This document shows positions 31,397 through 37,568 of a DNA stretch of 37,568 bases, piece by piece (position 1 is the first letter of the stretch; each line of letters opens with the position of its first letter). Position numbers and translations under genes: made by a program. Source of the stretch: an uncultured Clostridia bacterium (GTDB taxonomy: Bacteria; Bacillota; Clostridia; TANB77; CAG-508); NCBI GenBank assembly GCA_934168365.1, contig CAKPNJ010000011.1:1-37568 (forward strand), given 5' to 3'. Below the pieces are notes generated by a model. That model ran no database searches. It was not told where the DNA came from and saw only the letters and a program-made list of their open reading frames with translations.

Positions 31397-32272
31397 TTAT
31401 TCAATATTTTGAATTTGTTCTCTTATGTCTTCTAATACAGTTTTCATTTCTATTACCAAATTAGTAATTTCTAATTTTCCTGATTTCGAACCAATTGTGT
31501 TTGTTTCTCTGTTCATTTCTTGAATTAAGAAATCTAGCTTTTTGCCCACTGGTTCTTCTTGTTCTAATAAGTTTTTAAATTGTGCTATATGGCTTTTTAG
31601 TCTGGTTAGTTCTTCCTCTGTAGAACATTTATCAGAGTAAATTACTATTTCTTGAGCTAATCTGTCTTTATCTACTATGTCAATTTTTAAAAGCTCTTTT
31701 ATTCTTTCTTCTAATTTTACTATATATTCTTCTACAAGTCCAGTAGAAAGTTCAGAAATTTTGTTAACATTTTCTTCTACACTTGATAATCTTGTTTGTA
31801 AATCTTGTTTAATTTTGCTTCCTTCTATGCTTCTCATATCTATGAAATTGTCTATAGCTGTTTCTAAGCACTCTGACAACTCTTGCCAAATCGTTTCTAA
31901 ACTATCTTCTTCTAATTGAATATTTAATACATCTGGCATTTTAGAAACTTCTGTGGCTCTAAGCCCACTTGGTATATCAGCCTCTTCTGCAAGTTCTGTT
32001 AGTTCTTTTATATATAGTTTAGCTAATTCTTTATTAAGTATTACATTTTTTCCATCTAGTCCATAATTAGCATAGCTTATAAATACTTCTATTTTTCCCC
32101 TTGCGACTCTATTTAATACTAATTTTCTAACTTTGTCTTCAAGATATAGTAAGTTTCTTGGTGCTTTAACAGTAATATCTGCATATTTGTGGTTTACTGA
32201 ACGAATTTCCACCAAATACTCTCGTCCATCTTTTTCTAGCTTTGCTCTTCCAAAGCCTGTCATACTTTTCAT
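31397..32272 (-). CDS. YicC/YloC-family endoribonuclease
   Basis: 291 residues. The N-terminal YicC domain (MKSMTGFGRAK, EIRSVNHKYADITVKAPR) and the C-terminal DUF1732 (VGKKLDFLIQEMNRETNTIGSKS) are complete, separated by a helical Glu/Leu-rich middle. Family members are metal-dependent endoribonucleases linked to stationary-phase RNA turnover. AGAGGAAAA precedes the ATG. It heads the yicC-remA-rpoZ-gmk-priA-def-fmt string. Confidence 0.93.
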   Translation of the reverse strand: MKSMTGFGRAKLEKDGREYLVEIRSVNHKYADITVKAPRNLLYLEDKVRKLVLNRVARGKIEVFISYANYGLDGKNVILNKELAKLYIKELTELAEEADIPSGLRATEVSKMPDVLNIQLEEDSLETIWQELSECLETAIDNFIDMRSIEGSKIKQDLQTRLSSVEENVNKISELSTGLVEEYIVKLEERIKELLKIDIVDKDRLAQEIVIYSDKCSTEEELTRLKSHIAQFKNLLEQEEPVGKKLDFLIQEMNRETNTIGSKSGKLEITNLVIEMKTVLEDIREQIQNIE

Positions 32273-32293
32273 TGTATTATTTTCCTCTCATAT

Positions 32294-33106
32294 TTATTTT
32301 TTTACAATTTCTTTTTTTATTGAATCAATTAAATATTGTTTTTTCATTTTTTTGTAAACTATTATTGATTTTGCTGTGTAATATATTGCAATTGCATATG
32401 TTAAAAGTACTGCAATTATTACAAATTTACTATTTAACATTATGTCTATATAAATAAATGCTAACATACAAAGTGCTAAAAATAATATTTCAATTCCATA
32501 TATTGCTGCTTTTCCACTATCTTTTTTATATGCAAATTCAAAAATTCCTATTGCTACTGCAAGTAAAGATACTGCAAATACTTTTAAGTCTACTATAAAT
32601 ATCGAGCTTTCAATATTCATAAAGCCAAGAATTATACAGTTTAAAAATAGAACTATTGCAATTGCTATAATTATATTTTTAAATACTTCTCCATTCATCT
32701 TTTTTTGTTGTTCTTCCGTTACAGTTTTCTTTGACTTTATTTCTTGTTTTAGAACTTTTTGCATTTCTTGCATATCTACTGTTTTGACTTCTTTTTTAGT
32801 TTCAACTTCTTCTACAACCTCTTCAGTCTCAGCTTTTGTATCAATTTCTTCTACCACTGTTTTTTTACTTTTAGTTGGTTTTTTCTCTGTTTTCTTGCTA
32901 GGTTCCGTTTTCTTAGTTGTTGCTTTTTTAGCTGTTGTTTTTTTAGTTGTAGTCTTTGTACTTGTTTCTTTTTTTGCAGTTAATCTTGTACCAGTCTCCT
33001 TTTTAGTTGCCGGTTTTGTGTTTTTCTTTGTTGTTGTTTTCTTTTCTACTGGCTCTGCTTTTTTTGTAGTCTTTTTTGTAGTTTTCTTTTCCTTTTCTGT
33101 TAGCAT
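32294..33106 (-). CDS. Membrane protein with long Lys/Thr-rich N-terminal tail
   Basis: 270 residues; no family recognised. Residues 1-~82 are a low-complexity, strongly basic tail built from Lys, Thr and Ala (TTKKTTKKAEPVEKKTTTKK and so on), like histone-H1-type tails. An acidic stretch follows (about 84-106, EEIDTKAETEEVVEEVE), then a charged helix. Four to five hydrophobic helices occupy about 143-250, and the protein ends in a basic KMKKQYLIDSIKKEIVKK. The start has AAAGGAG. It follows rsmE by 14 bp and probably shares its promoter. The tail could bind nucleic acid or the inner membrane surface; no function can be assigned. Confidence 0.75.
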   Translation of the reverse strand: MLTEKEKKTTKKTTKKAEPVEKKTTTKKNTKPATKKETGTRLTAKKETSTKTTTKKTTAKKATTKKTEPSKKTEKKPTKSKKTVVEEIDTKAETEEVVEEVETKKEVKTVDMQEMQKVLKQEIKSKKTVTEEQQKKMNGEVFKNIIIAIAIVLFLNCIILGFMNIESSIFIVDLKVFAVSLLAVAIGIFEFAYKKDSGKAAIYGIEILFLALCMLAFIYIDIMLNSKFVIIAVLLTYAIAIYYTAKSIIVYKKMKKQYLIDSIKKEIVKK

Positions 33107-33120
33107 TTTAATTTCTCCTT

Positions 33121-33864
33121 TTATAATTCAAATTCATATACAATGTTACTCATAATACTAATTGATGCTGTTTCTGTTCTTAATATTCTTTTTCCTAATG
33201 TTACCACTTTTGCACCTGCTTTTGCAAGTTTTTCTACTTCTGTTTTGTCCATTCCACCTTCTGGACCTATTATAATTCCAATTTTTAAATCTTTAGTTCC
33301 ATCTAGTTTTTTCAACTCGTTTTTTAATGTATTTTCTTTTTCTTCTTCATAAGCTAAAATCACTGCATCAAATTCTTTAATTTTTTCACATAAATTATTT
33401 ATATCAATTGGCATTTCTACTGTTGGTATTAAATCTCTTCCACTTTGTTTTGCAGCTGATTCTGCAATTTTTTGCCAACGTTCTATTTTCTTTCCTTCTT
33501 TTTTACTGTCTAGTTTTACTACACATCTTACCATTTCAACTGGCACTATTTGTTTAGCACCTAATTCTGTATTTTTTTGTATTATATATTCCATTTTATC
33601 AGCTTTTGGAAGCCCCTGAAAAATTGTAACTTGCACATTGCTTTCTACAAAGCTTTTTACGCAGTCTTGTATATCACACATTACATATTCAGGAGTAATT
33701 TGAGATATTGTAGTAATATAGTTTAAGGTTGTATCTAAATTGCAAATAGTTAGTTCTTCGCCTATTTTAGCTCTTAATACTTGATTTATATGTTTTACAT
33801 CTTCTCCAATTATCTTTATTTTATTTTCTTCAATTTGATTTGTTTTTACAAAAAATTTTGGCAT
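33121..33864 (-). CDS. rsmE: 16S rRNA (uracil-1498-N3)-methyltransferase RsmE
   Basis: SPOUT methyltransferase acting on U1498 of 16S rRNA. The N-terminal PUA-like domain (MPKFFVKTNQIEENKIKIIGEDVKHINQVLR) is followed by the knotted domain with IGPEGGMDKTEVEKLAKAG and LGKRILRTETASI. From the ATG at 33864, which has AAAGGAG six bases upstream, it is 247 residues, the family norm. An in-frame GTG at 33900 would add 12 residues and is unlikely. Promoter 33891-33919. Confidence 0.95.
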   Translation of the reverse strand: MPKFFVKTNQIEENKIKIIGEDVKHINQVLRAKIGEELTICNLDTTLNYITTISQITPEYVMCDIQDCVKSFVESNVQVTIFQGLPKADKMEYIIQKNTELGAKQIVPVEMVRCVVKLDSKKEGKKIERWQKIAESAAKQSGRDLIPTVEMPIDINNLCEKIKEFDAVILAYEEEKENTLKNELKKLDGTKDLKIGIIIGPEGGMDKTEVEKLAKAGAKVVTLGKRILRTETASISIMSNIVYEFEL

Positions 33865-33890
33865 TGTTTCTCCTTTTAAATTACTCATAT

Positions 33891-33919
33891 ATTTTACCAC
33901 ATTATTATAAAATTGCCAA
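33891..33919 (-). promoter_or_regulatory. Promoter of rsmE
   Basis: Minus strand: -35 TTGGCA (33914-33919), 17-nt spacer, -10 TAAAAT (33891-33896). The -10 box falls at the GTG of the longer alternative frame, which supports the start at 33864. Confidence 0.6.
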
Positions 33920-33934
33920 TGGGAACATTAAATT

Positions 33935-34576
33935 TTAAGTTATTTCTTCTATAATTTCTTGTATATTTGTAACTGGCTTTGCTCCTTGTTTAATAAGATC
34001 ATTTGTGCCATATGAGTTTGTGCTTGTAATGTTACCTGGTATTACAAATACATCTTTTCCTTGTTCTAGAGCATAGTCTACCGTAATTAAGGTTCCACTT
34101 TTTTGTTTTGCTTCTACTACTAATACTCCATTTGAAAGTCCACTAATTATTCTATTTCTTGATGGAAAGTTCATTGGTAATGGCTTTATATGTGGCTCAT
34201 ATTCTGTTATTACTGCTCCACCTTTTTTTACAATCTCATTACATAATTCTTTATTTTCAGCTGGGTATATATGTTTTAGTCCACTTCCCAATACTGCTAT
34301 TGTTTTACCATTTGCTTTAACTGCACCTAAATGTGCATATGTATCAATTCCTCTTGCCAGTCCACTTACTATTACAAAGCCTTCTTTGGCAAGTTCATAA
34401 GCAAAATTAAAAGCCACTCTTTTGCCATAGTTGCTTGCATCTCTGCAACCAATTATAGCTATTGATGGCTTATTTAAAACTAATTCATCACCCACTAAAT
34501 ATAATTTAGCAGGTGATGCATATATATTGTTTAATTTTTCCGGATATTCTTTTTGAGCTTGATAAATAATTTTCAT
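33935..34576 (-). CDS. dprA: DNA-processing protein DprA, core-only form
   Basis: Rossmann-fold ssDNA-binding protein that loads RecA on incoming DNA during transformation. Core motifs: AIIGCRDASNYGKRVAFNFA, IVSGLARGIDTYAHLGA, TIAVLGSGLKHIYPAENKEL, FPSRNRIISGLSNGVLVVEA and TLITVDYALEQGKDVFVIPG. At 213 residues it lacks both the N-terminal SAM-type domain and the C-terminal winged helix of full-length DprA (usually 280-380 residues). The start is the ATG at 34576, with AGGAGG upstream; an ATG at 34600 is poorly placed. It is 36 bp after folD and probably in its transcript. Confidence 0.9.
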   Translation of the reverse strand: MKIIYQAQKEYPEKLNNIYASPAKLYLVGDELVLNKPSIAIIGCRDASNYGKRVAFNFAYELAKEGFVIVSGLARGIDTYAHLGAVKANGKTIAVLGSGLKHIYPAENKELCNEIVKKGGAVITEYEPHIKPLPMNFPSRNRIISGLSNGVLVVEAKQKSGTLITVDYALEQGKDVFVIPGNITSTNSYGTNDLIKQGAKPVTNIQEIIEEIT

Positions 34577-34612
34577 AAAAATTCCTCCTAAAATAATCAA
34601 GCCCCGTTTTTT

Positions 34613-35449
34613 TTATTTTACTGATTTTACTACGTTTTCCATTAACATAGCAATTGTCATTGGTCCAACTCCACCTGGAACTGGAGTAATATATGCTGCT
34701 TTACTTTCTACATTTTGATAGTCAACGTCCCCTACAAGTTTTCCATCTTCATTTCTGTTTATTCCCACATCTATTACCACTGCGCCTTCTTTTACCATAT
34801 CTGCTGTTACAAATTTAGGTTTTCCAATTGCTGCAACTAAAATGTCTGCTTGTTTTGTTATTTCTCCTAAATTTTTTGTTCTTGAGTGGCAAATAGTTAC
34901 TGTTGCATTTTTGTTTAATAAGCATTGTGCTAAAGGTTTACCTACAATATTGCTTCTACCAATAACTACTGCATGTTTGCCTTCTATATCTATGTTATAT
35001 TCTTCTAGCATTTTCATAACTCCTGCTGGTGTACAAGATACAAAGCAATCTTCTCCAATAGCTAGTTTGCCTACATTTATTGGATGAAATCCATCTACAT
35101 CTTTTTTGTAATCTATAGCATTAAAAGCTTCTCTGATGTCTAAGTGCTTTGGTATTGGACTTTGTAGTAAAATCCCATTAACATCTTTTCTATTGTTTAG
35201 TTCTTCAATTAAGTTTAATAGTTCTTCTCTTGTTGTGTTTTCAGGTAATAAAAATTCTTCAAACTCAACTCCAATTTCATTACATGCTTTACTTTTATTA
35301 CGCACATATACTGCTGATGCACTATCATTTCCAACCATTATTACTGCTAATTTAGGAAATATACCTTTTTCTTTTAGCTCATCAACCTCTATCTTTAAGT
35401 TTGCTCTTACCTTTGCTGCTAGTTCTTTTCCATTTATAATTATTGCCAT
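34613..35449 (-). CDS. folD: Bifunctional methylene-THF dehydrogenase/methenyl-THF cyclohydrolase
   Basis: Interconverts one-carbon folates and supplies 10-formyl-THF, the substrate of the nearby fmt. 278 residues. The motifs VYVRNKSKACNEIG (catalytic Lys region), GILLQSPIPKHLD, DVDGFHPINVGKL, CTPAGVMKML and VVIGRSNIVGKPLAQ are all in order. PGGVGPMTIAMLMENVV closes the protein. AAGGAG lies before the ATG. A promoter is at 35477-35505. A duplicated relic of its first ~15 codons and leader lies at about 35990-36060. Confidence 0.97.
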   Translation of the reverse strand: MAIIINGKELAAKVRANLKIEVDELKEKGIFPKLAVIMVGNDSASAVYVRNKSKACNEIGVEFEEFLLPENTTREELLNLIEELNNRKDVNGILLQSPIPKHLDIREAFNAIDYKKDVDGFHPINVGKLAIGEDCFVSCTPAGVMKMLEEYNIDIEGKHAVVIGRSNIVGKPLAQCLLNKNATVTICHSRTKNLGEITKQADILVAAIGKPKFVTADMVKEGAVVIDVGINRNEDGKLVGDVDYQNVESKAAYITPVPGGVGPMTIAMLMENVVKSVK

Positions 35450-35476
35450 TTGTTTTCTCCTTCTTTATTTTGTCTT

Positions 35477-35505
35477 ATTATATAATACTGTTGTTCAAAT
35501 AGCAA
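35477..35505 (-). promoter_or_regulatory. Promoter of folD-dprA
   Basis: Minus strand: -35 TTGCTA (35500-35505), 17-nt spacer, -10 TATAAT (35477-35482). A degraded copy of this region is present at about 36050-36100. Confidence 0.6.
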
Positions 35506-35531
35506 CATTTTTTTGTTTTAAGTACGTGTGT

Positions 35532-35560
35532 TTGCTTTTTGTCCGATTTTATGGTATAAT
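35532..35560 (+). promoter_or_regulatory. Promoter of cassette gene 1
   Basis: Plus strand: -35 TTGCTT (35532-35537), 17-nt spacer, extended -10 ATGGTATAAT with TATAAT at 35555-35560. It is nearly identical to 36108-36136. Confidence 0.8.
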
Positions 35561-35569
35561 TTATATAAC

Positions 35570-35584
35570 TTCACTAATAGTGAA
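35570..35584 (+). promoter_or_regulatory. 5' leader hairpin of cassette gene 1
   Basis: TTCACT-AAT-AGTGAA sits about ten bases after the -10 box, at the very 5' end of the transcript. The second cassette has a different but equally perfect hairpin at the same place. It may stabilise the mRNA end. Confidence 0.5.
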
Positions 35585-35612
35585 AATATTTTATATAAAG
35601 GAGATACACACA

Positions 35613-35930
35613 ATGAAAACCGCAACAGACATTACGAAGGCGTACAAGGAAGCCTACCGGAAGGACAACGACCTGATTTACTTCCTCCTTGGAGGAACGG
35701 TGAATGATTTTTTGGAAGAAGAATTCAAAAAAGCCCAAGCAGGGTATAAGACGTTTCCATACGAAATGTCTTATGAGGCTTTTGAAGAAAAGTTTTTGGA
35801 TCCGCAAATTGCCCGAAAAATTTTTCAAAGAGCCGGATTCGATGTTACCTTCTTCACTACGCCTTCAACGGGGCATCTTTTCTGGAAAAAGCCAGGGGTA
35901 AGGATGGCGAAAATTACAATTAGTCACTAA
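35613..35930 (+). CDS. Small protein of unknown function, duplicated cassette gene 1
   Basis: 105 residues; I recognise no family. No signal peptide or membrane helix is seen. The N-terminal half is charged and helical (DITKAYKEAYRKDNDL, then LEEEFKKAQAGYKTF). The C-terminal half FEEKFLDPQIARKIFQR followed by a VTFF..KITIS strand pair aligns with gene 2 at 36187. AAGGAG precedes the ATG by eight bases. Codon use is visibly more G+C-rich than the neighbours (CCG, ACG, GCG, CGG, CTG occur), unlike the rest of the window. It has its own promoter and terminator and is flanked by folD and a folD/gpr relic. Confidence 0.8.
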   Translation: MKTATDITKAYKEAYRKDNDLIYFLLGGTVNDFLEEEFKKAQAGYKTFPYEMSYEAFEEKFLDPQIARKIFQRAGFDVTFFTTPSTGHLFWKKPGVRMAKITISH

Positions 35931-35938
35931 TCCTTTTT

Positions 35939-35975
35939 CCTGTCACAACAATTGTTGTGGCAGGATTTTTATTTT
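35939..35975 (+). terminator. Terminator of cassette gene 1
   Basis: Stem CCTGTCACAAC / GTTGTGGCAGG with an AATT loop (35939-35964), one G-T pair, then a T-rich run. The terminator of gene 2 has the same layout with a different stem. Confidence 0.85.
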
Positions 35976-36037
35976 TGTGTTGCAAAATCTGTTTTTACCT
36001 TTTCTATTAACTCTTTTTCATTTATAATTATTTCTAT
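35969..36037 (-). pseudogene. Relic joining a folD start to a gpr end
   Basis: On the minus strand, codons matching folD residues 3-15 (IIINEKELIEKVK against IIINGKELAAKVR) run in frame into DFATQK-stop, matching the gpr C terminus (NFATQK-stop). The original folD ATG is changed to ATA (36035-36037) and the ribosome site is weakened, so it is not translated. The folD leader sequence continues to about 36060. This is what the junction of a tandem duplication with one end in folD and the other in gpr would look like. Confidence 0.8.
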
Positions 36038-36107
36038 TTGTTTTTCCTTCTTTATTTTGTCTTATTATATAACACTGCTGTATAAATAGTGTTTTTAGCA
36101 CATTAGT

Positions 36108-36136
36108 TTGCTTTTTATGCGATTTTATGGTATAAT
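36108..36136 (+). promoter_or_regulatory. Promoter of cassette gene 2
   Basis: Plus strand: -35 TTGCTT (36108-36113), 17-nt spacer, -10 TATAAT (36131-36136) with the same extended ATGG. A leader hairpin GTTCAC-AAA-GTGAAC follows at 36145-36159. Confidence 0.8.
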
Positions 36137-36186
36137 TTATATAAGTTCACAAAGTGAACAAATTTTAAAAGGACGGTATTACAACA

Positions 36187-36396
36187 ATGATTATTAACGC
36201 GGAATTATTTACTTTTATTTTATTCGGCGAAATCAAAAAATTTTTGGCTGCCAAGCCAAAGTTTCCTGTCATCCTGACCATCAAAGAATTTGAAAACAAA
36301 TTCTTTGATATTGACATTGCAACCCACGCGTTACAGCGTCGGAAGCTGACCGTAACCACTAAGAATGGTATGGTCACCATTTCCAAAGCAGCATAA
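36187..36396 (+). CDS. Small protein of unknown function, duplicated cassette gene 2
   Basis: 69 residues, paralogous to cassette gene 1 but about 35 residues shorter. The shared part is FENKFFDIDIATHALQR followed by a short VTTKNGMVTISK strand pair. The N terminus (NAELFTFILFGEIKKFLAAK) is helical and only weakly like gene 1. AAGGACGG lies some 11 bases ahead of the ATG. Codon use is again richer in G+C than in folD or gpr. It has its own promoter and terminator. Function unknown. Confidence 0.75.
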   Translation: MIINAELFTFILFGEIKKFLAAKPKFPVILTIKEFENKFFDIDIATHALQRRKLTVTTKNGMVTISKAA

Positions 36397-36402
36397 CCTT
36401 TT

Positions 36403-36441
36403 CCGGTCGCCACAATTGTAGCGACCGGATTTTTATTTTTG
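36403..36441 (+). terminator. Terminator of cassette gene 2, overlapping the gpr stop
   Basis: Stem CCGGTCGC / GCGACCGG with inner ACAATTGT (36403-36428), then a T-rich run that contains the gpr stop codon (36433-36435). It converges on gpr and may end both transcripts. Confidence 0.8.
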
Positions 36442-37374
36442 CGTTGCAAAGTTTATTCCTCTTGCAACTACGTCTTTCATATTTTCTATTAAATCATCTA
36501 TTTCTTTTGGAGTTACTATAAAGTTATAATCTTCTGGTGTTAATACTTCTTTTATCATTTCATATTTATCTTCTTCTTGTAATTGATTTAAAAATTCATT
36601 TGACTTTGCTTCTTCTTGAACCTTTTGAATGAATAAATCTAAACTGTCTGCAGCTATTGTTGCCGCTTCTACAACTGTTGGTATTCCTATTGCAATAACT
36701 GGCACTCCTAACGTATCTTTTGTTAGTTCTTTTCTTTCATTTCCAACCCCTGCCCCTGGAACAATCCCTGTATCTGCAAGTTGTACTGTACTGCTAATTC
36801 TTTCTATGCTTCTAGATGCAAGTGCATCAATTACAATTATCAATTTTGGATGAATGTTTTCTACTATTCCTTTTATAACTTCTAGCGTTTCTATTCCAGT
36901 GGTTCCAAGGACCCCAGGTGCTATAGCACTTACTGGTCTAGTATCTTTATCAAGTACATCTGGCATATAGTTTAGCAAATGTCTTGTAATATCTATTTCA
37001 TTTACTACTTTAGGTCCTAATGCATCTGGTGTAACATATAAATTTCCTAATCCAACAACAAGTATATCCTCTTGTGGACCTACTAAGGCTCCAATTAAAT
37101 TTTTCAATTCCTTTGTTACTGCTTCTGATGCTTTTTGTATTTCGTCTTCTCCTGCTATTTTTAAATTTTTAATATCTATAGTAATATATGTGCCTTTTCT
37201 TTTACCTATTGCTTGTTCTCCATTATCATTTAGTACTTTTACTCTTGATATTTTTATATCGTCTGTAAAGCTTTCTTCTTGCGTTTCTAGTCCATCCACT
37301 TCATTTGATATATTATTGGCTTTTTTAAATAAATCTCTTCTTTCTAAGGCTAAATCAGTTCTAAAATTAATCAT
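36433..37374 (-). CDS. gpr: Germination protease GPR (spore SASP protease, family A25)
   Basis: Degrades the small acid-soluble proteins of the spore core during germination. It is made as a zymogen; the N terminus MINFRTDLALERRDLF contains the propeptide region. Core motifs: VVGLGNLYVTPDALGPKVV, SAIAPGVLGTTGIET, VIDALASRS, DTGIVPGAGVGNER and VIAIGIPTVVEAATI. From the ATG at 37374, with GGAGG eight bases upstream, it is 313 residues, slightly short of the ~370 of Bacillus GPR. An upstream in-frame ATG at 37404 lacks a ribosome site. I see no clear sigma-F/G promoter. Its presence implies a spore former. Confidence 0.95.
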   Translation of the reverse strand: MINFRTDLALERRDLFKKANNISNEVDGLETQEESFTDDIKISRVKVLNDNGEQAIGKRKGTYITIDIKNLKIAGEDEIQKASEAVTKELKNLIGALVGPQEDILVVGLGNLYVTPDALGPKVVNEIDITRHLLNYMPDVLDKDTRPVSAIAPGVLGTTGIETLEVIKGIVENIHPKLIIVIDALASRSIERISSTVQLADTGIVPGAGVGNERKELTKDTLGVPVIAIGIPTVVEAATIAADSLDLFIQKVQEEAKSNEFLNQLQEEDKYEMIKEVLTPEDYNFIVTPKEIDDLIENMKDVVARGINFATQK

Positions 37375-37431
37375 ATAATCTACCTCCAAAAATATTATTT
37401 CCAAAAACTACATGATTATTCTAAAAAACAC

Positions 37432-37460
37432 TTGATATTTTTTGTTTTTTTTGCTATTAT
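37432..37460 (+). promoter_or_regulatory. Promoter of tRNA-Leu
   Basis: Plus strand: -35 TTGATA (37432-37437), 17-nt spacer made almost only of T, -10 TATTAT (37455-37460), 20 bases ahead of the tRNA. Confidence 0.65.
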
Positions 37461-37479
37461 ATGTAGGTAATATTTTTAT

Positions 37480-37566
37480 GCAGGTGTGGCGGAATTGGCA
37501 GACGCACAGGACTCAAAATCCTGCGAAGTAACATTCGTGTGGGTTCGACCCCCACCACCTGCACCA
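37480..37566 (+). tRNA. tRNA-Leu (anticodon CAA)
   Basis: Acceptor stem GCAGGTG / CACCTGC, anticodon arm CAGGA-CTCAAAA-TCCTG with anticodon CAA, a long class II variable arm (CGAA..TTCG), T arm with GGTTCGACCC, discriminator A and an encoded CCA (37564-37566). It decodes UUG. Confidence 0.97.
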
Positions 37567-37568
37567 CA

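Noticed and set aside
32784..33155. Plus-strand frame coding a hydrophobic Val/Phe/Ser-rich product
   Set aside because: It is the antisense of the Lys/Thr-rich repeat region; complementary codons give this composition automatically.
35136..35612. A longer version of cassette gene 1, extending upstream through folD on the opposite strand
   Set aside because: The upstream part is antisense to folD. The promoter (35532-35560) and ribosome site place the real start at 35613.
37375..37431. Forespore sigma-F/G promoter for gpr
   Set aside because: Candidates such as GCATA and CATATA on the minus strand do not have the spacing expected for these sigma factors, so I do not annotate one.
1..37568. 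CRISPR arrays, prophage, insertion sequences with transposase
   Set aside because: No regularly spaced direct repeats, transposase, integrase or phage structural genes are seen. Apart from the elements listed, gaps are short and filled by promoters and terminators.

Overview
The window is AT-rich bacterial chromosome, almost entirely tightly packed housekeeping genes. It looks like a spore-forming, low-GC Bacillota of class Clostridia, probably an uncultured gut lineage (inference). Reasons: a germination protease gene (gpr), a SpoVB-like flippase, a glycine T-box, pyruvate phosphate dikinase, the ylxM-ffh-rpsP-khpA-rimM-trmD-rplS order, the yicC-remA-gmk-rpoZ-priA-def-fmt order, strong A/T codon bias, and many exact 17-bp-spaced sigma-A promoters. 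Most genes lie on the minus strand; tsaE-tsaB-rimI-lon, three small genes and a tRNA are on the plus strand.

Layout. 1-212: a strong leftward promoter and a boxA-like leader leaving the window, probably for an rRNA operon just outside. 373-3464: rlmB, lepA and a small DUF4190-like membrane protein. 3530-7627: the rightward unit tsaE-tsaB-rimI-Lon-like protease. 7654-8718: mnmA. 8889-13205: the SRP/ribosome operon, interrupted by two structured intergenic elements. 13370-14788: a protein combining a type IV pilin-like N terminus with two flagellin-like modules. 14922-21011: ppdK, a flippase, and glyQS behind a T-box. 21059-26384: a 43-residue orphan protein, a VTT-family membrane protein, a membrane-anchored XRE regulator and a heterodimeric ABC exporter. 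26409-32272: translation, replication-restart and nucleotide genes. 32294-35449: a Lys/Thr-rich membrane protein, rsmE, a short dprA and folD. 35532-36435: a tandemly duplicated cassette with two divergent small genes. 36433-37374: gpr. 37480-37566: tRNA-Leu(CAA).

Functionally most genes serve translation: tRNA modification (tsaE, tsaB, mnmA, trmD), rRNA modification and ribosome maturation (rlmB, rsmE, rimM), ribosomal proteins (S16, L19), start-Met handling (fmt, def), tRNA charging (glyQS) and protein targeting (ffh, ylxM).

The parts not explained by this core are: (1) the pilin-flagellin chimera; (2) the folD-gpr intergenic cassette duplication, whose junction still carries a relic of the folD start fused to the gpr end; (3) two related ~130-bp hairpin elements, each starting on the stop codon of the upstream operon gene, whose arms pair although their sequences differ; (4) a different ~159-bp element with 15-bp perfect inverted ends between ffh and rpsP. 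All functional statements rest on reading the sequence and remembered family knowledge; no database search was run.
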